Source: Streptococcus chenjunshii
GTDB taxonomy: Bacteria > Bacillota > Bacilli > Lactobacillales > Streptococcaceae
Direction: 5' to 3'
Length of the DNA: 64,000 nt
Assembly: GCF_003086355.1 (NCBI RefSeq)
Contig: NZ_CP031733.1
Coordinates: 1,674,001-1,738,000, forward strand
Part shown: one piece after another, positions 24,653 to 33,489 of the stretch
How the letters are laid out: each line of letters opens with the position of its first letter
How positions within the stretch are numbered: the first letter of the stretch is position 1
Program-made: the position numbers and the translations under genes
Notes under the pieces: model-generated
Told to the model about the DNA's origin: nothing
Databases searched by the model: none
What the model saw: the letters and a program-made list of their open reading frames with translations, nothing else

Positions 24653-27478
24653 TCAGCCGGAATTCCGCAATCCGGTGGCAATACCGTTAATAGTTGTATG
24701 AATGAGTTTTTCATAATCTTCATCCAATTCTTTGTTCCGCAAACGTTTAATCAGCTCAATTTGCAAATAGTTGAGAACATTGAAATAGGGCAGCCGGTAA
24801 TCCAGACTGGCGCGCAGCGAGGAATTCTCCTCCAGTAATTCATCATGTTTTTCAATCGCTAAAATAACATTTTTTGTCAGCTGCCATTCGTCCAGAATGA
24901 TGTTGAAAACATCGCGGACTTCTTGCTTTTCAGCCAGCTGAGCATACTGAAAAGCGATGTTCATATTTGATTTTGACAGCACCATATCGACATTTGAGAG
25001 CAAAGAATGGAAGAATGGCCATTTCTCATACATATGCTGCAACTTGGCTAGATTCTCCGGCGCTTGATCGATAAAATGTTTAAAAGCTGAACCAACCCCG
25101 TACCAGCCAGGAAGCATAACCCGATTCTGTGACCATGAAAAGACCCAAGGAATAGCACGCAGACCTGAAATTTCTGTAATTGTCTTACGTGCAGCCGGAC
25201 GGGAACCGATATTGAGACTGGAGACCTCCTTAATCGGACTGGCCTCAAAAAAGTAATCATAAAAATGCGGATTTTCAAAAACCAAATTGCGGTAGATGCG
25301 ATTGCTATCTGCTACAATACCATCCATGGCTGCCCGAAAGCCATTAATCTCATCCGGGCTGGTAATCATTCGAGTAACCATTCGGTCAATAGAGGCCGAT
25401 ATTAGCATTTCTAAATTATAATAAGCCACATCTTTGTTGCCATATTTATTTTCAATAATTTCACCTTGCTCTGTTAAGCGAATACGATCTTTAATCGAAC
25501 CGAAAGGCTGGGAGGTAATGGCTTCGTAGGAAGGTCCTCCACCACGGCCGACGGTCCCACCGCGGCCATGGAAGAAAGTAATTTTTATCCCGTATTTCTC
25601 CCCGATCTGAGTGAGCTCATTCTGTGCTTTGTACAGTGTCCATCCTGATGACAGATAGCCTCCGTCTTTATTGCTGTCAGAATACCCCAGCATGATTTCC
25701 TGATAATGATGATTTGCAGCAATCCAGTTTTGAACCAGTTCATAGCTCAAATATTTTTCCATGATGCCGCGAGCATTATCCAAGTCTTCGATCGTTTCAA
25801 AAAGCGGGACGATCTGAACTCTGGCACCGTCTTTATCAACCAGACCGGCTTCTTTGAGCATAATTGCCATTTCAAACATATCTGAAACACTTTCAGTATG
25901 TGAAATGATATGTTGTTTGATAACTTCCTCGCCTAGTTTATCTTTTAATTGTCGCGCTGTCTGATAAATAGCCAGTTCTTTTTGCAGCAGCTCCGATTTT
26001 TCCAAATTAGCTGATGAAAGAGTTCGCGGATCTTCCAAAAGCTGCCTAGACAACAGCTGACATTTCTCACTTTCAGGTAAGGCACTGTAATCCTCACATA
26101 TATTAGCTGATTTGAGGAGTTCGGCAACACAGGCTTCCTGAACGCTGGAATCCTGACGCAAATCAATGCTGGCCAAATAGAAACCAAAAATATCCACGGC
26201 CTGCAGTAAATCATCAAAGTCACCAGATATCAGAGCTGCATCTCCATTTTCCAAAAGAGACTCTTTGATAAGCAGCAAATCATCTTTGAAATCCTGAGCA
26301 GACGGATAGCCTGGGATTTCGGAAGCATGCAGCTCAGAACCAACTGCTCTTATCCTGGTCTGTAAAAATTTTGCAAGAACAGAAGCATTATTGCTTCCAT
26401 TATTGATATCACCGTACAGAGCCCGCTCTTCGGCCTCTTCAGCTAAAGAAGGATGAGGGGCGTTAAAAGCGATTAAGGTTTGGACCAGACGGGACTGAAT
26501 ATAGTTAAAAGCCTTTCGGTAGGGTTCATTTTCACGGTAGATTGACTTATCCTCAGACAGCTGGGCTAATTTTTCGACAGCCGGACTGATTTGTGTCAGA
26601 CTGGTTGATAATGAAAATGTGCGGTAAAGTTCTGAAAGTTTTTCGATGTAATAATTGATAATCACTTCGCTTTGAACCGCCGCTGATAAGGCCAGTGTTT
26701 CGGCCGTTACATAAGGATTGCCGTCACGGTCGCCGCCGATCCACATACCCATAGTAATCGGCTTAGGATTATCCAGCTGCAAACCTTTTGCTGCTGCTAA
26801 CTTTTTATACTCGGCAGTCAATTTTGTAATGGCTTGAATCAAGGACGAATTATAATATTCCATGACATTCGTAATTTCATTCTTGACTTTCAGTTTCTTT
26901 TCCCGAATAATGTCTGTCTGCATGATGATTTCAACATAACGGTGCAGATCAGCATACCATTTTTCTTGATTGACTACCCCCGCTTTAACATCGCGGTATT
27001 TCCGAAGCAAATCATGGATTTTGTTAGTCAGCTCCAGAACGGTTTTACGCTGAACTTGTGTCGGATGGGCGGTCAGAACAGGGACAACATTGACCTGCTC
27101 AAGGATATCTCTTGCTTTCTCATTTTCCGCCAGCATATCAATCGTTGCAGAAAGTTTGCCTAAATAGTCTGTACTTGTATTATTCTGATAATTAATTTCA
27201 TAAGCCAAATCAACATCTTCAGAAATATTGATTAAAAGAGGTAAAATTGAAAAATAGCGGGAAACAACGACCATCTCATCATTAGTCATCTGCGCCAGTA
27301 GTTTTTCCAGTTCCAGATAGTCTTCCTTGACAGATAGGTCCAGAATGCTTTCAATTTTAGCAAATGCTTCATCGCCAATCATATGACGGGTCGTTTCTTC
27401 AAGCAGTTCCTTTAAAATATTAACTTCTTCCGTAATGATAGTTTGATTACTGTTGCTTTCTAATTTTTTTATGGACAC
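24653..27478 (-). CDS. ppc: phosphoenolpyruvate carboxylase
   Basis: A protein of 941 residues, the full bacterial length. It carboxylates PEP to oxaloacetate, the anaplerotic source of aspartate in streptococci. The catalytic His is in [11 protein letters not shown] (about 135-145). The second signature [16 protein letters not shown] (about 605), [10 protein letters not shown] (about 570) and the C-terminal RNSG-type end are present. The start is GTG at 27476-27478, six bases after AAGGAG. It appears monocistronic, with a strong terminator. Confidence 0.97.
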   Translation of the reverse strand: MSIKKLESNSNQTIITEEVNILKELLEETTRHMIGDEAFAKIESILDLSVKEDYLELEKLLAQMTNDEMVVVSRYFSILPLLINISEDVDLAYEINYQNNTSTDYLGKLSATIDMLAENEKARDILEQVNVVPVLTAHPTQVQRKTVLELTNKIHDLLRKYRDVKAGVVNQEKWYADLHRYVEIIMQTDIIREKKLKVKNEITNVMEYYNSSLIQAITKLTAEYKKLAAAKGLQLDNPKPITMGMWIGGDRDGNPYVTAETLALSAAVQSEVIINYYIEKLSELYRTFSLSTSLTQISPAVEKLAQLSEDKSIYRENEPYRKAFNYIQSRLVQTLIAFNAPHPSLAEEAEERALYGDINNGSNNASVLAKFLQTRIRAVGSELHASEIPGYPSAQDFKDDLLLIKESLLENGDAALISGDFDDLLQAVDIFGFYLASIDLRQDSSVQEACVAELLKSANICEDYSALPESEKCQLLSRQLLEDPRTLSSANLEKSELLQKELAIYQTARQLKDKLGEEVIKQHIISHTESVSDMFEMAIMLKEAGLVDKDGARVQIVPLFETIEDLDNARGIMEKYLSYELVQNWIAANHHYQEIMLGYSDSNKDGGYLSSGWTLYKAQNELTQIGEKYGIKITFFHGRGGTVGRGGGPSYEAITSQPFGSIKDRIRLTEQGEIIENKYGNKDVAYYNLEMLISASIDRMVTRMITSPDEINGFRAAMDGIVADSNRIYRNLVFENPHFYDYFFEASPIKEVSSLNIGSRPAARKTITEISGLRAIPWVFSWSQNRVMLPGWYGVGSAFKHFIDQAPENLAKLQHMYEKWPFFHSLLSNVDMVLSKSNMNIAFQYAQLAEKQEVRDVFNIILDEWQLTKNVILAIEKHDELLEENSSLRASLDYRLPYFNVLNYLQIELIKRLRNKELDEDYEKLIHTTINGIATGLRNSG

Positions 27479-27814
27479 ACCTCTACTCCTTTAGCTTCTA
27501 ATAAACCAGCCTGCTTGCCTAAAGACAGTCAGTCGATCTTTATGCACATCTTTTTCAAGTTAAACTAGTTTTGGCTGCTACTCAATGTACCTTTCTTATC
27601 ATATCATTTTTCTGCTTAAATGTAACCTAAATTTTGTTGCTTACAGCCTCCTGAAACGTTTTTAGACGATCTGCATGACTGATTTTTTAACAGTTAATAG
27701 ACTGCATCAGCCCCTCTTGAGCAAATCTTATAGCTTAAAGTCTGCAGTTTGTCTCTAACATCTGCGAACCGCCTGTCCCATTTTTTCCAAAAAAATGCAA
27801 TATGAGCAAAATTT

Positions 27815-27823
27815 TGATATACT
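27815..27823 (+). promoter_or_regulatory. possible extended -10 promoter for the gpo transcript
   Basis: TGATATACT matches an extended -10. It is followed at 27836-27855 by a 7-bp hairpin (ACACAGC/GCTGTGT). A transcript from here would carry two hairpin repeats in reverse orientation before reaching gpo. The stretch 27479-27814 shows no gene. Confidence 0.4.
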
Positions 27824-27857
27824 GAATAAAATTAAACACAGCCAAAAAGCTGTGTAA

Positions 27858-27991
27858 TACCATAGGTCAAAAAAGCAGAGGTTCAAGTTTTACGTTGCCT
27901 TTCTAGTCGTCTTGACAGTGGTGTGCCTGCGAAATCAAAGATTTCGGACTTGCCGCCTTTTCATACGGATTATTTATGGCCTTTGTATCTT
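27858..27991. repeat. capping (type D) hairpin repeat, reverse orientation
   Basis: Its reverse complement begins AAGATACAAAGGCC and contains GGCGGCAAGTCC and the GAAATC TTT GATTTC hairpin. The left boundary is approximate. Confidence 0.7.
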
Positions 27992-27995
27992 GTTG

Positions 27996-28109
27996 GAATT
28001 GAACACGGCCTAAACGCTGTGAGAAAAAGACCGCCCTTCCTTGAGTCTTCAATGACTCAGCGGTCGGACGCCTATTTTCTCTTTGCGTTCTTTACGGCCT
28101 TTGTATCTT
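27996..28109. repeat. hairpin repeat unit (AACGC-stem variant), reverse orientation
   Basis: 114 bp, the near-identical reverse complement of the units at 58627 and 58745. The stem is AACGC/GCGTT with GAGAAAA/TTTTCTC. It ends 18 bases before the gpo start codon, abutting its ribosome site. Confidence 0.85.
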
Positions 28110-28127
28110 GTTATAAGGAGTGATAAA

Positions 28128-28604
28128 ATGGCATATCTTTACGATTTTACAGTTAAAGCTCAAGATCAGTCGGATGTCTCTCTGCGGGACTATCAAGGCT
28201 CTGTTGTTTTGGTCGTCAACACTGCAACCGGATGCGGCTTAACCCCGCAGTATGAAGGACTGCAAAAGCTCTATGACACTTATCGGACACAAGGTTTTAC
28301 TATCCTTGACTTCCCATGCAATCAGTTTATGGGACAGGCGCCAGGAACAGCCGAAGAAATTAATAGCTTCTGTACGTTGAACTATCAAACCACATTCCCG
28401 CGCTTTGCTAAGATTGAGGTCAACGGTAAAAACACTGTTCCGCTTTATCAATGGCTGAAAGCTGAGAAAAAGGGGCCTTTAGGCCAAAAAATTGAATGGA
28501 ATTTTGCTAAATTTCTCATTGACCGTCAAGGCAATGTGGTCCAGCGTTTTTCGTCCAAGACAGAGCCTGATGACATTGACGCTGCTGTCCAAAAACTGCT
28601 GTAA
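28128..28604 (+). CDS. gpo: glutathione peroxidase family protein (thiol peroxidase)
   Basis: A protein of 158 residues. The peroxidatic Cys sits in NTATGCGLTPQYEGLQ (about 32-47), in place of selenocysteine. LDFPCNQFMGQ (about 63-73) supplies the Gln and the possible resolving Cys, and WNFAKFLID (about 124) the Trp/Asn of the catalytic tetrad. Bacterial members usually reduce peroxides using thioredoxin. AAGGAG lies nine bases before the ATG; an in-frame start at 28083 would fall inside the hairpin repeat and is rejected. The repeat immediately upstream may influence its expression. Confidence 0.9.
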   Translation: MAYLYDFTVKAQDQSDVSLRDYQGSVVLVVNTATGCGLTPQYEGLQKLYDTYRTQGFTILDFPCNQFMGQAPGTAEEINSFCTLNYQTTFPRFAKIEVNGKNTVPLYQWLKAEKKGPLGQKIEWNFAKFLIDRQGNVVQRFSSKTEPDDIDAAVQKLL

Positions 28605-28661
28605 ACTGCATCCGGAAAGACGAGCTTTCCCCTCTTTAACCATTAATATAACAAACTGTTA

Positions 28662-28719
28662 AAAAGCTCTTCCCCAAAGCCTGTCAGCTACAAGGCTGAA
28701 ACTTTGGAAAAGAGCTTTT
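28662..28719. terminator. bidirectional terminator between convergent genes
   Basis: AAAAGCTCTTCCCCAAAG and CTTTGGAAAAGAGCTTTT form a long stem with one bulge, between gpo and the DUF4430 gene. Confidence 0.8.
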
Positions 28720-28724
28720 CTTCT

Positions 28725-29102
28725 TTAATTATCATAGACATCCTGATAAAACTCAATTTTATCCCCGTCTTTTACTTTTATTTGATCAGCTGCTTTCGGT
28801 GCTAATTCATCATTGAGCATAAACATCCAATATTTACCGGCCTTCTCATCCTGCTCCAAACCATCGATAGCTGTAATAAAGCCGTCCGTTTCTTCAACTT
28901 CATAATTATCCTGTAAAACATCCATTACCGTATCCCCTTTTTTAAAGCCTACATTTTCATCAATCGTATTGCTGTCTTCCTGAACAATCAGCCGAACAGT
29001 TCCAGCATCTGACGATGCTGTACTTTTAGTGGAATTACTGCTGCAGGCTGTTAAGAGGATGAAAGAAAGGGTGATTAGAATAAGCTTACTGATTTTTTTC
29101 AT
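28725..29102 (-). CDS. DUF4430 (transcobalamin-like C-terminal) lipoprotein
   Basis: A protein of 125 residues with a lipoprotein signal peptide (FILLTAC, Cys near 20). A small beta-grasp-like DUF4430 domain follows, including KKGDTVMDVLQDNYEVEE, AGKYWMFMLND and the final DGDKIEFYQDVYDN. Related domains bind corrinoid-like or other vitamin ligands. It starts 17 bases inside the upstream ECF S-component gene, so the pair is one operon: a surface ligand-binding lipoprotein and a membrane substrate-binding subunit. The ligand is not identifiable. Confidence 0.85.
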   Translation of the reverse strand: MKKISKLILITLSFILLTACSSNSTKSTASSDAGTVRLIVQEDSNTIDENVGFKKGDTVMDVLQDNYEVEETDGFITAIDGLEQDEKAGKYWMFMLNDELAPKAADQIKVKDGDKIEFYQDVYDN

Positions 29103-29619
29103 AGATGAATCTCCTAAAAATAGATACTAATAACGGATAAAAAAATAGAGTCGATAAGGCATGAGCCAGATTAAAACTCAGCCCTGCCATTATATAGCTC
29201 CACCAGGGCATACTGTAAATAAGGGCATAGCAAAAATCAATAATACAGCCATAAAACGCTCCGAGCAGACCAGCAAAAACAGACTGCAGAACAAGTTTCT
29301 GCTGCTGTTCCGACAGCAGCGTTTCTGTCAGTGGATACAGTAGATAACGCCAGAGTACTAGTATAGCTCCAAAGGCCAATATCTGCCACAGCACCCAAGG
29401 CCCAAAGCCCAAAAGAAATGAAGAAACCAGCATAGTCACAGCCATGGTTAAAAAGCTCTCAGACAGGCTCCAACTTACAGACAGAAGTAAAAAAACAGCA
29501 GTAATAGGCTGAACATTAGGCAGTCCTGCAAAAGCGTACCGTAAAACAACACATAAAGCTGATAGCATAGCAATTCGGCTGATTTTTTGCAGTACAGCTG
29601 ATGAATTCCCTCTTTTCAT
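29086..29619 (-). CDS. ECF transporter S component
   Basis: A protein of 177 residues with five or six membrane helices and the S-component pattern: RIAMLSALCVVLRYAF near the N-terminus, LPNVQPITAVFLLLS in the second region and a C-terminal NLAHALSTLFFYPLLV. S components bind a vitamin and dock with a shared energising module encoded elsewhere. The partner DUF4430 lipoprotein suggests a cobalamin- or corrinoid-like ligand, but no cobalamin riboswitch is seen upstream. Substrate uncertain. Confidence 0.85.
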   Translation of the reverse strand: MKRGNSSAVLQKISRIAMLSALCVVLRYAFAGLPNVQPITAVFLLLSVSWSLSESFLTMAVTMLVSSFLLGFGPWVLWQILAFGAILVLWRYLLYPLTETLLSEQQQKLVLQSVFAGLLGAFYGCIIDFCYALIYSMPWWSYIMAGLSFNLAHALSTLFFYPLLVSIFRRFIYEKNQ

Positions 29620-29695
29620 ATGTTTTTAGTTTAGCTTAAAGCCCTTATGCTGTCAAGGTCAGCGAAGAAACGCAAAAAGGAGCCGATGCTTTTTG

Positions 29696-29881
29696 TTAAA
29701 CAGGCTCCTGAGCTTTATCAAAAGCCCAGAAAGTCCTGTCCCCGTCTTCATCAGTTTTCAGCAAATAATAATGATTAATGTTTTTCTTCTGCTGAAAAGG
29801 CGGCAGCAAAAGCCGAGACCACTGAAAAACTTGTGAAAGAAAAATCAAGACGATAAAAAACGAACGTTTTGTGTTAGTCAA
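29696..29881 (-). CDS. doubtful small ORF (61 codons, TTG start)
   Basis: An open frame with one N-terminal hydrophobic stretch (SFFIVLIFLSQVF) and a hydrophilic tail containing KTDEDGDRTFWAFDKAQ. It has a TTG start, no convincing ribosome site and no recognisable family. The rest of the 29620-29989 gap shows no other gene. Confidence 0.25.
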   Translation of the reverse strand: MTNTKRSFFIVLIFLSQVFQWSRLLLPPFQQKKNINHYYLLKTDEDGDRTFWAFDKAQEPV

Positions 29882-29989
29882 ACGGGACTAAGTTTATATC
29901 GTTCGTTTTTTAATTTTTTTATTGCTTTTCTACCAGTTTATTTGTTGATACTTTCATTGAGATGACTTTTTCAGTGGCCTTGCAAAATT

Positions 29990-31129
29990 TCATTTCTCCC
30001 AAACTTCGTCAATAATTTCTTTGACAAGGGCTAGCTTTTTCCACTGATCAGCCTCTGTTAAAATATTTCCTTCTTCAGTTGAAGCAAAGCCGCATTGAGT
30101 AGACAGCCAAAGCTGTTCCAGTGGCAGGAAGCGAGCAGCCTCTTTAATCCTCGATATAACAGTTTCCTTATCTTCGAGTTTTGCTTCTTTGCTTGTTATC
30201 AAACCAAGAACAGCGATTTTGCTGTCACTTATTTCTGCCAGCGGTTCAAATCCACCGGATCGCTCATTATCAAACTCCAGGAAATAACTGCTGACCTCTT
30301 CTTTCCCAAACAGCTCTTCTGCAACAGTCTCATAGCCGCCGGAAGAAGCCCATGTCGAATGATAATTGCCTCGGCAGACATGAGTGTTAACCTGCAAGCC
30401 ATCTGGAACATTTTGATAGACATCATTATTTAGGGTTAAAAAGAGAGCAGCCAGCTCTTCACGCACTTCCTGTGCTGTCTGTCCGCGGGCCGAGCCCCAG
30501 GCTGTCAGGAAACGGTCATCAACCAGAGTCCCCCAAGTGCAGTCATCCACCTGAAGCGTCTTTAGACCAAGTGCGACTAAATCATTAATAACCTGTAAAT
30601 AAGCTTTTTTGATATCCTTGCGCAAATCAGTGAAATCTGGATAAACAGCTTCCAGCTGTTTAACGTGCTCTTCATCGCGGATAAGCTCAAAATAAAACTG
30701 AGCTGGAGCCGGAACGGTATATTTAGCTTCGGCTGTACCGCCGCTTTTATCAACATAGTCTTTTAAAAAGCGGTAAGCCTCAACAAAAGGGTGATCAGTT
30801 CCTGTAATTTTCCCAGTGATCAAAGCTGAATCAGGCCGTGTTGTTTCACCATGAAAACGATAACCTTCTGCTGCTTGGACATGTTCGATGCCGCCAAAAC
30901 TCCAGAAAAAATCAAGGTGCCAGTAACTGCGTCTGAATTCTCCATCAGTCACTTTTTCCAATCCGGCAGCAAGCTGCTTATCAACTAGCTGTTTGATGCA
31001 TTTGTCCTCAACAGCCTTTAACTGCTCTCCTGAAAGTTTTCCTGCAGCAAATGCTTCACGCGCTTTGATGAGCTCCTCGGGACGCAAAAAAGAACCTACA
31101 TGCTCAAAATATTTTTTCCCCACTGTCAT
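29990..31129 (-). CDS. MetE-like methionine synthase family protein (YxjG/YxjH type)
   Basis: A protein of 379 residues covering only the C-terminal catalytic barrel of cobalamin-independent methionine synthase. FEHVGSFLRPEEL (about 9-21), TDGEFRRSYWHLDFFW (about 61-76), the zinc-ligand NTHVCRGNYHSTWA (about 247-260), the late STQCGFAST (about 343-351) and LEFDNERSGGFEPL are visible. The short YxjG/YxjH group transfers a methyl group to homocysteine, often for recycling. Two MET-box-like sites upstream indicate MetR/MtaR control, consistent with methionine metabolism. GGGAGG precedes the ATG. Confidence 0.9.
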   Translation of the reverse strand: MTVGKKYFEHVGSFLRPEELIKAREAFAAGKLSGEQLKAVEDKCIKQLVDKQLAAGLEKVTDGEFRRSYWHLDFFWSFGGIEHVQAAEGYRFHGETTRPDSALITGKITGTDHPFVEAYRFLKDYVDKSGGTAEAKYTVPAPAQFYFELIRDEEHVKQLEAVYPDFTDLRKDIKKAYLQVINDLVALGLKTLQVDDCTWGTLVDDRFLTAWGSARGQTAQEVREELAALFLTLNNDVYQNVPDGLQVNTHVCRGNYHSTWASSGGYETVAEELFGKEEVSSYFLEFDNERSGGFEPLAEISDSKIAVLGLITSKEAKLEDKETVISRIKEAARFLPLEQLWLSTQCGFASTEEGNILTEADQWKKLALVKEIIDEVWEK

Positions 31130-31175
31130 TATCCTCCCTGCAATTTTCTAATGGCTTTATTTTAACAAAGAATGG

Positions 31176-31192
31176 TATAGCTGTAAATTATA
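31176..31192 (-). promoter_or_regulatory. MET-box-like operator, weaker copy
   Basis: TATAGCTGTAAATTATA. It differs from the streptococcal MetR-box arms (TATAGTT and AACTATA) at two positions. It lies 34 bases from the stronger copy. Confidence 0.5.
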
Positions 31193-31209
31193 TTTATATT
31201 ATGATTTGC

Positions 31210-31226
31210 TATAGTTATAAATTATA
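31210..31226 (-). promoter_or_regulatory. MET-box-like operator, stronger copy
   Basis: TATAGTTATAAATTATA. One arm position differs from the known streptococcal MetR/MtaR box consensus. It sits upstream of the MetE-like gene. Confidence 0.65.
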
Positions 31227-31349
31227 ACGGCAGCAGAAAAAGAGCAGGCTCTGCAAGCGTTTTTCTTTTTTTGTAAAAATATCAGCAGATAAGGATAAAA
31301 ACGGCTAAGAATTTTGATTTTTTCATCGTTTTAGGTTACAATAAAAATA

Positions 31350-32201
31350 ATGAGAAGAAGAATTAAGCCAATTGTTGTTTTCGTTTTTTTCAGTCTCCTC
31401 AGTATCTTGCTTATCGTCAGTAAGATTCACACCGATAATGTTCTTCAAAATCGGATAGTAACTGCGGAGAAAACGATTCCTTCTACCAGCAGTCAGACAG
31501 AGGAAGAAACGACAACAGCAGATTCAGAGGAAGACACATTTGTTCTCAATCCGATTATCGATGTATCAGGATGGCAACTTCCTAGTGAGATTGACTATGA
31601 TACTTTATCACAAAATATTTCCGGAGCTATCGTGCGTGTTTATGGAGGGTCACAAATCAGCAAAGATAGCAATGCCGCCTATACTACTGGTATTGATAAA
31701 TCGTTTAAGAGACATATTGAGGAATTCCAAAAGCGCGATGTTCCTGTTGCTGTCTACAGCTACGCGTTAGGAACCAGCGTCAAAGAAATGAAGGAAGAGG
31801 CTAAAACATTTTACGAGAATGCTTCTCCTTATAATCCCACTTTTTACTGGATTGACGTTGAGGAAGAAACCATGTCAGACATGAACAAAGGGGTCAAAGC
31901 CTTCCGGGAAGAGCTTGAGCGTCTGGGTGCCGAAAACATCGGTATCTATATCGGCACTTATTTCATGGAAGAACAAGGGATATCCGTAGACGGTTTTGAT
32001 GCTGTCTGGATTCCGACATACGGTTCTGATTCAGGTTATTATAATAGTGCTCCCGAGACAGATTTAGATTACGATCTTCATCAATACACTTCCCAAGGTT
32101 ATCTCAGCGGCTTCAGCAGTCCCTTGGATTTAAACCAGATTGCTGTAACAAAAGATACCAAAGAAACCTATGAGAAACTTTTTGGAAAAATAGAAGAATG
32201 A
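31350..32201 (+). CDS. GH25 lysozyme, membrane-anchored
   Basis: A protein of 283 residues. One N-terminal membrane segment (about 6-26) acts as signal anchor, then a Thr/Ser/Glu-rich linker leads to the GH25 barrel from about residue 68. Catalytic acids are seen in PIIDVSGWQ (about 68-76) and FYWIDVEEET (about 167-176). GH25 enzymes cleave the MurNAc-GlcNAc bond of peptidoglycan. No choline- or wall-binding repeats are present. A TACAAT -10 lies seven bases before the ATG and no ribosome site is visible, so the message may be leaderless. Confidence 0.88.
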   Translation: MRRRIKPIVVFVFFSLLSILLIVSKIHTDNVLQNRIVTAEKTIPSTSSQTEEETTTADSEEDTFVLNPIIDVSGWQLPSEIDYDTLSQNISGAIVRVYGGSQISKDSNAAYTTGIDKSFKRHIEEFQKRDVPVAVYSYALGTSVKEMKEEAKTFYENASPYNPTFYWIDVEEETMSDMNKGVKAFREELERLGAENIGIYIGTYFMEEQGISVDGFDAVWIPTYGSDSGYYNSAPETDLDYDLHQYTSQGYLSGFSSPLDLNQIAVTKDTKETYEKLFGKIEE

Positions 32202-32205
32202 GGTT

Positions 32206-32369
32206 GGGACAAAAAGTCCTGCCTCGTTTTACTTTTTTAAACAGATGAGTTTGACGCAGCGGCTGATTGGAAGTTCTTATCCCTTGTTGCGTAAGGGACA
32301 GCGACCTCCCCAATCAACTGTGCGGAGGCGGGATGCCATATTTTATGACAGTTTCCCGATTGTTGTCCC
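32206..32369. repeat. second dispersed repeat family, copy 1
   Basis: About 165 bp bounded by GGGACAA and TTGTCCC. An inner region from 32231 to 32336 is closely similar to 34679-34782. It contains the hairpin CCCTTGTTGCGTAAGGG and an outer GATTGG/CCAATC pair. Confidence 0.65.
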
Positions 32370-32433
32370 ACTCTCATCTTATTGACAAGAGAATTCTTTT
32401 TATGCTATAGTGTAAACAAGTAAATAATAGTTG

Positions 32434-32521
32434 AACATCACAAAGGAGTGCTTCGGCTGAGATCGCACCTGCGAAATCCTCAAAACCTGATCTCGTTAGA
32501 ACGAGCGTAGGGATTGTGACC
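32434..32521 (+). promoter_or_regulatory. TPP riboswitch (THI element)
   Basis: The conserved TPP aptamer blocks are present: GGAGTGC, GGCTGAGAT, then AACCTGATCT and AACGAGCGTAGGGA. It lies directly upstream of thiT. Confidence 0.95.
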
Positions 32522-32545
32522 ATTTAAATATTGGTGGCCGGACTG

Positions 32546-32573
32546 ACTTCTTTGAAAACAAAGGAGTTTTTTT
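32546..32573 (+). terminator. hairpin with T run that also contains the thiT ribosome site
   Basis: ACTTCTTTG and CAAAGGAGT pair (one G-U) with an AAAA loop, followed by seven T. The right arm contains the AAGGAG Shine-Dalgarno of thiT, so one structure could stop transcription and hide the ribosome site. Confidence 0.7.
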
Positions 32574-32575
32574 AT

Positions 32576-33133
32576 ATGTCCAGTAAAATCAACGCTCTCA
32601 TTGAAGCCGCCATCATTGCCGCTCTAGCGATGGCACTGTCGCTTGTTCCTGATTTTGCCAGCTGGTTTACACCGTCTTTCGGAGCAGCGCCTCTCATCCT
32701 GTTCTCACTGCGCAGAGGCAGCAAATATGGTATCTTTGCAGGCTTTATTTGGGGACTGCTGTATTTTATTTTAGGTAGAGTTTATTATCTCAGTCTCAGC
32801 CAAGTTCTGCTGGAATATATCCTAGCTTTTGCCTCAATGGGGCTGGCAGGACTGTTTGCCGCTCCACTGCAAAAGGCACTCAAACAGCAGCAACGTAAAA
32901 AGGCACTTTTTTCAGCCTTAATTGCCGCTTGTTTTGCCGTCTTCACCAGATATTTCTGGCATTTTCTTGCTGGTGTTATTTTCTGGGGGGCTTATGCACC
33001 AAAAGGGATGTCACCGCTTTTTTACTCTCTGCTTGTCAATGGCAGTGCCTGCATCTTCACTCTGCTGTTTGTCACGGCAGCACTGATTATTCTATTAATG
33101 ACACAAAGCTCTTTCTTCCTGCCTAAGCGCTAA
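32576..33133 (+). CDS. thiT: thiamine ECF transporter S component
   Basis: A protein of 185 residues with six membrane helices, matching ThiT in length and motifs: EAAIIAALAMALSLVPD at the N-terminus, LRRGSKYGIFAGFIWGLLYF (about 42-61) and RYFWHFLAGVIFWGAYAP (about 122-139), whose Trp and aromatic residues line the thiamine site in known structures. It imports thiamine with the shared ECF module. The upstream TPP riboswitch confirms the ligand. The start at 32576 has AAGGAG nine bases upstream; the in-frame extension is rejected. Confidence 0.95.
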   Translation: MSSKINALIEAAIIAALAMALSLVPDFASWFTPSFGAAPLILFSLRRGSKYGIFAGFIWGLLYFILGRVYYLSLSQVLLEYILAFASMGLAGLFAAPLQKALKQQQRKKALFSALIAACFAVFTRYFWHFLAGVIFWGAYAPKGMSPLFYSLLVNGSACIFTLLFVTAALIILLMTQSSFFLPKR

Positions 33134-33426
33134 GAAGTCGCAGCAATGTGAGAGTGCACCTCAAAAATCACCGCAGAAGCTGCCTTTGGCACCAGACTAT
33201 AACAAGCAAGTTCTTTTTTACAACTGAGCTATGACTAAAACTGATAAACAAGATCATCTCTCCTGCTGCAGACTGATAATATTAAGGACATGATCAGCCT
33301 CTTTGTCAGCGCAATAGTTTTCCTGCTGTTACTGAAAAAGATTTAAAAATATGAAATAACATGTGGAAATCCTATTCCCAGCTGTATTTTGCAGGTCATA
33401 TAAATGTTAAAAAGAAGAATAAAATG
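33134..33426. other. intergenic stretch without a supportable gene
   Basis: Between thiT and the EbsC/YbaK gene. A very short hydrophobic frame (18 codons at about 33290) lacks proper ribosome-site spacing. No RNA gene or strong hairpin was recognised. Confidence 0.5.
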
Positions 33427-33452
33427 GTATAATAATAATGAAATTATTATAC
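33427..33452 (+). promoter_or_regulatory. AT-rich perfect palindrome over a -10 box
   Basis: GTATAATAAT and ATTATTATAC are perfect 10-bp arms with a 6-base loop. The left arm contains TATAAT. This is a possible operator for the gene at 33490. Confidence 0.5.
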
Positions 33453-33489
33453 TGTTTTTTACTGCTATCACTGACCATTCAGAAATAAA

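Noticed and set aside
27923..28123. 66-codon frame similar to a 66-codon frame at 58734-58934
   Set aside because: The similarity reflects the shared DNA repeat, not a protein family; both frames read through hairpin repeats.
33290..33348. 18-residue hydrophobic frame (MISLFVSAIVFLLLLKKI) resembling a type I toxin
   Set aside because: The AAGGA motif is only one base from the ATG, and no antisense RNA promoter or terminator pair was found.
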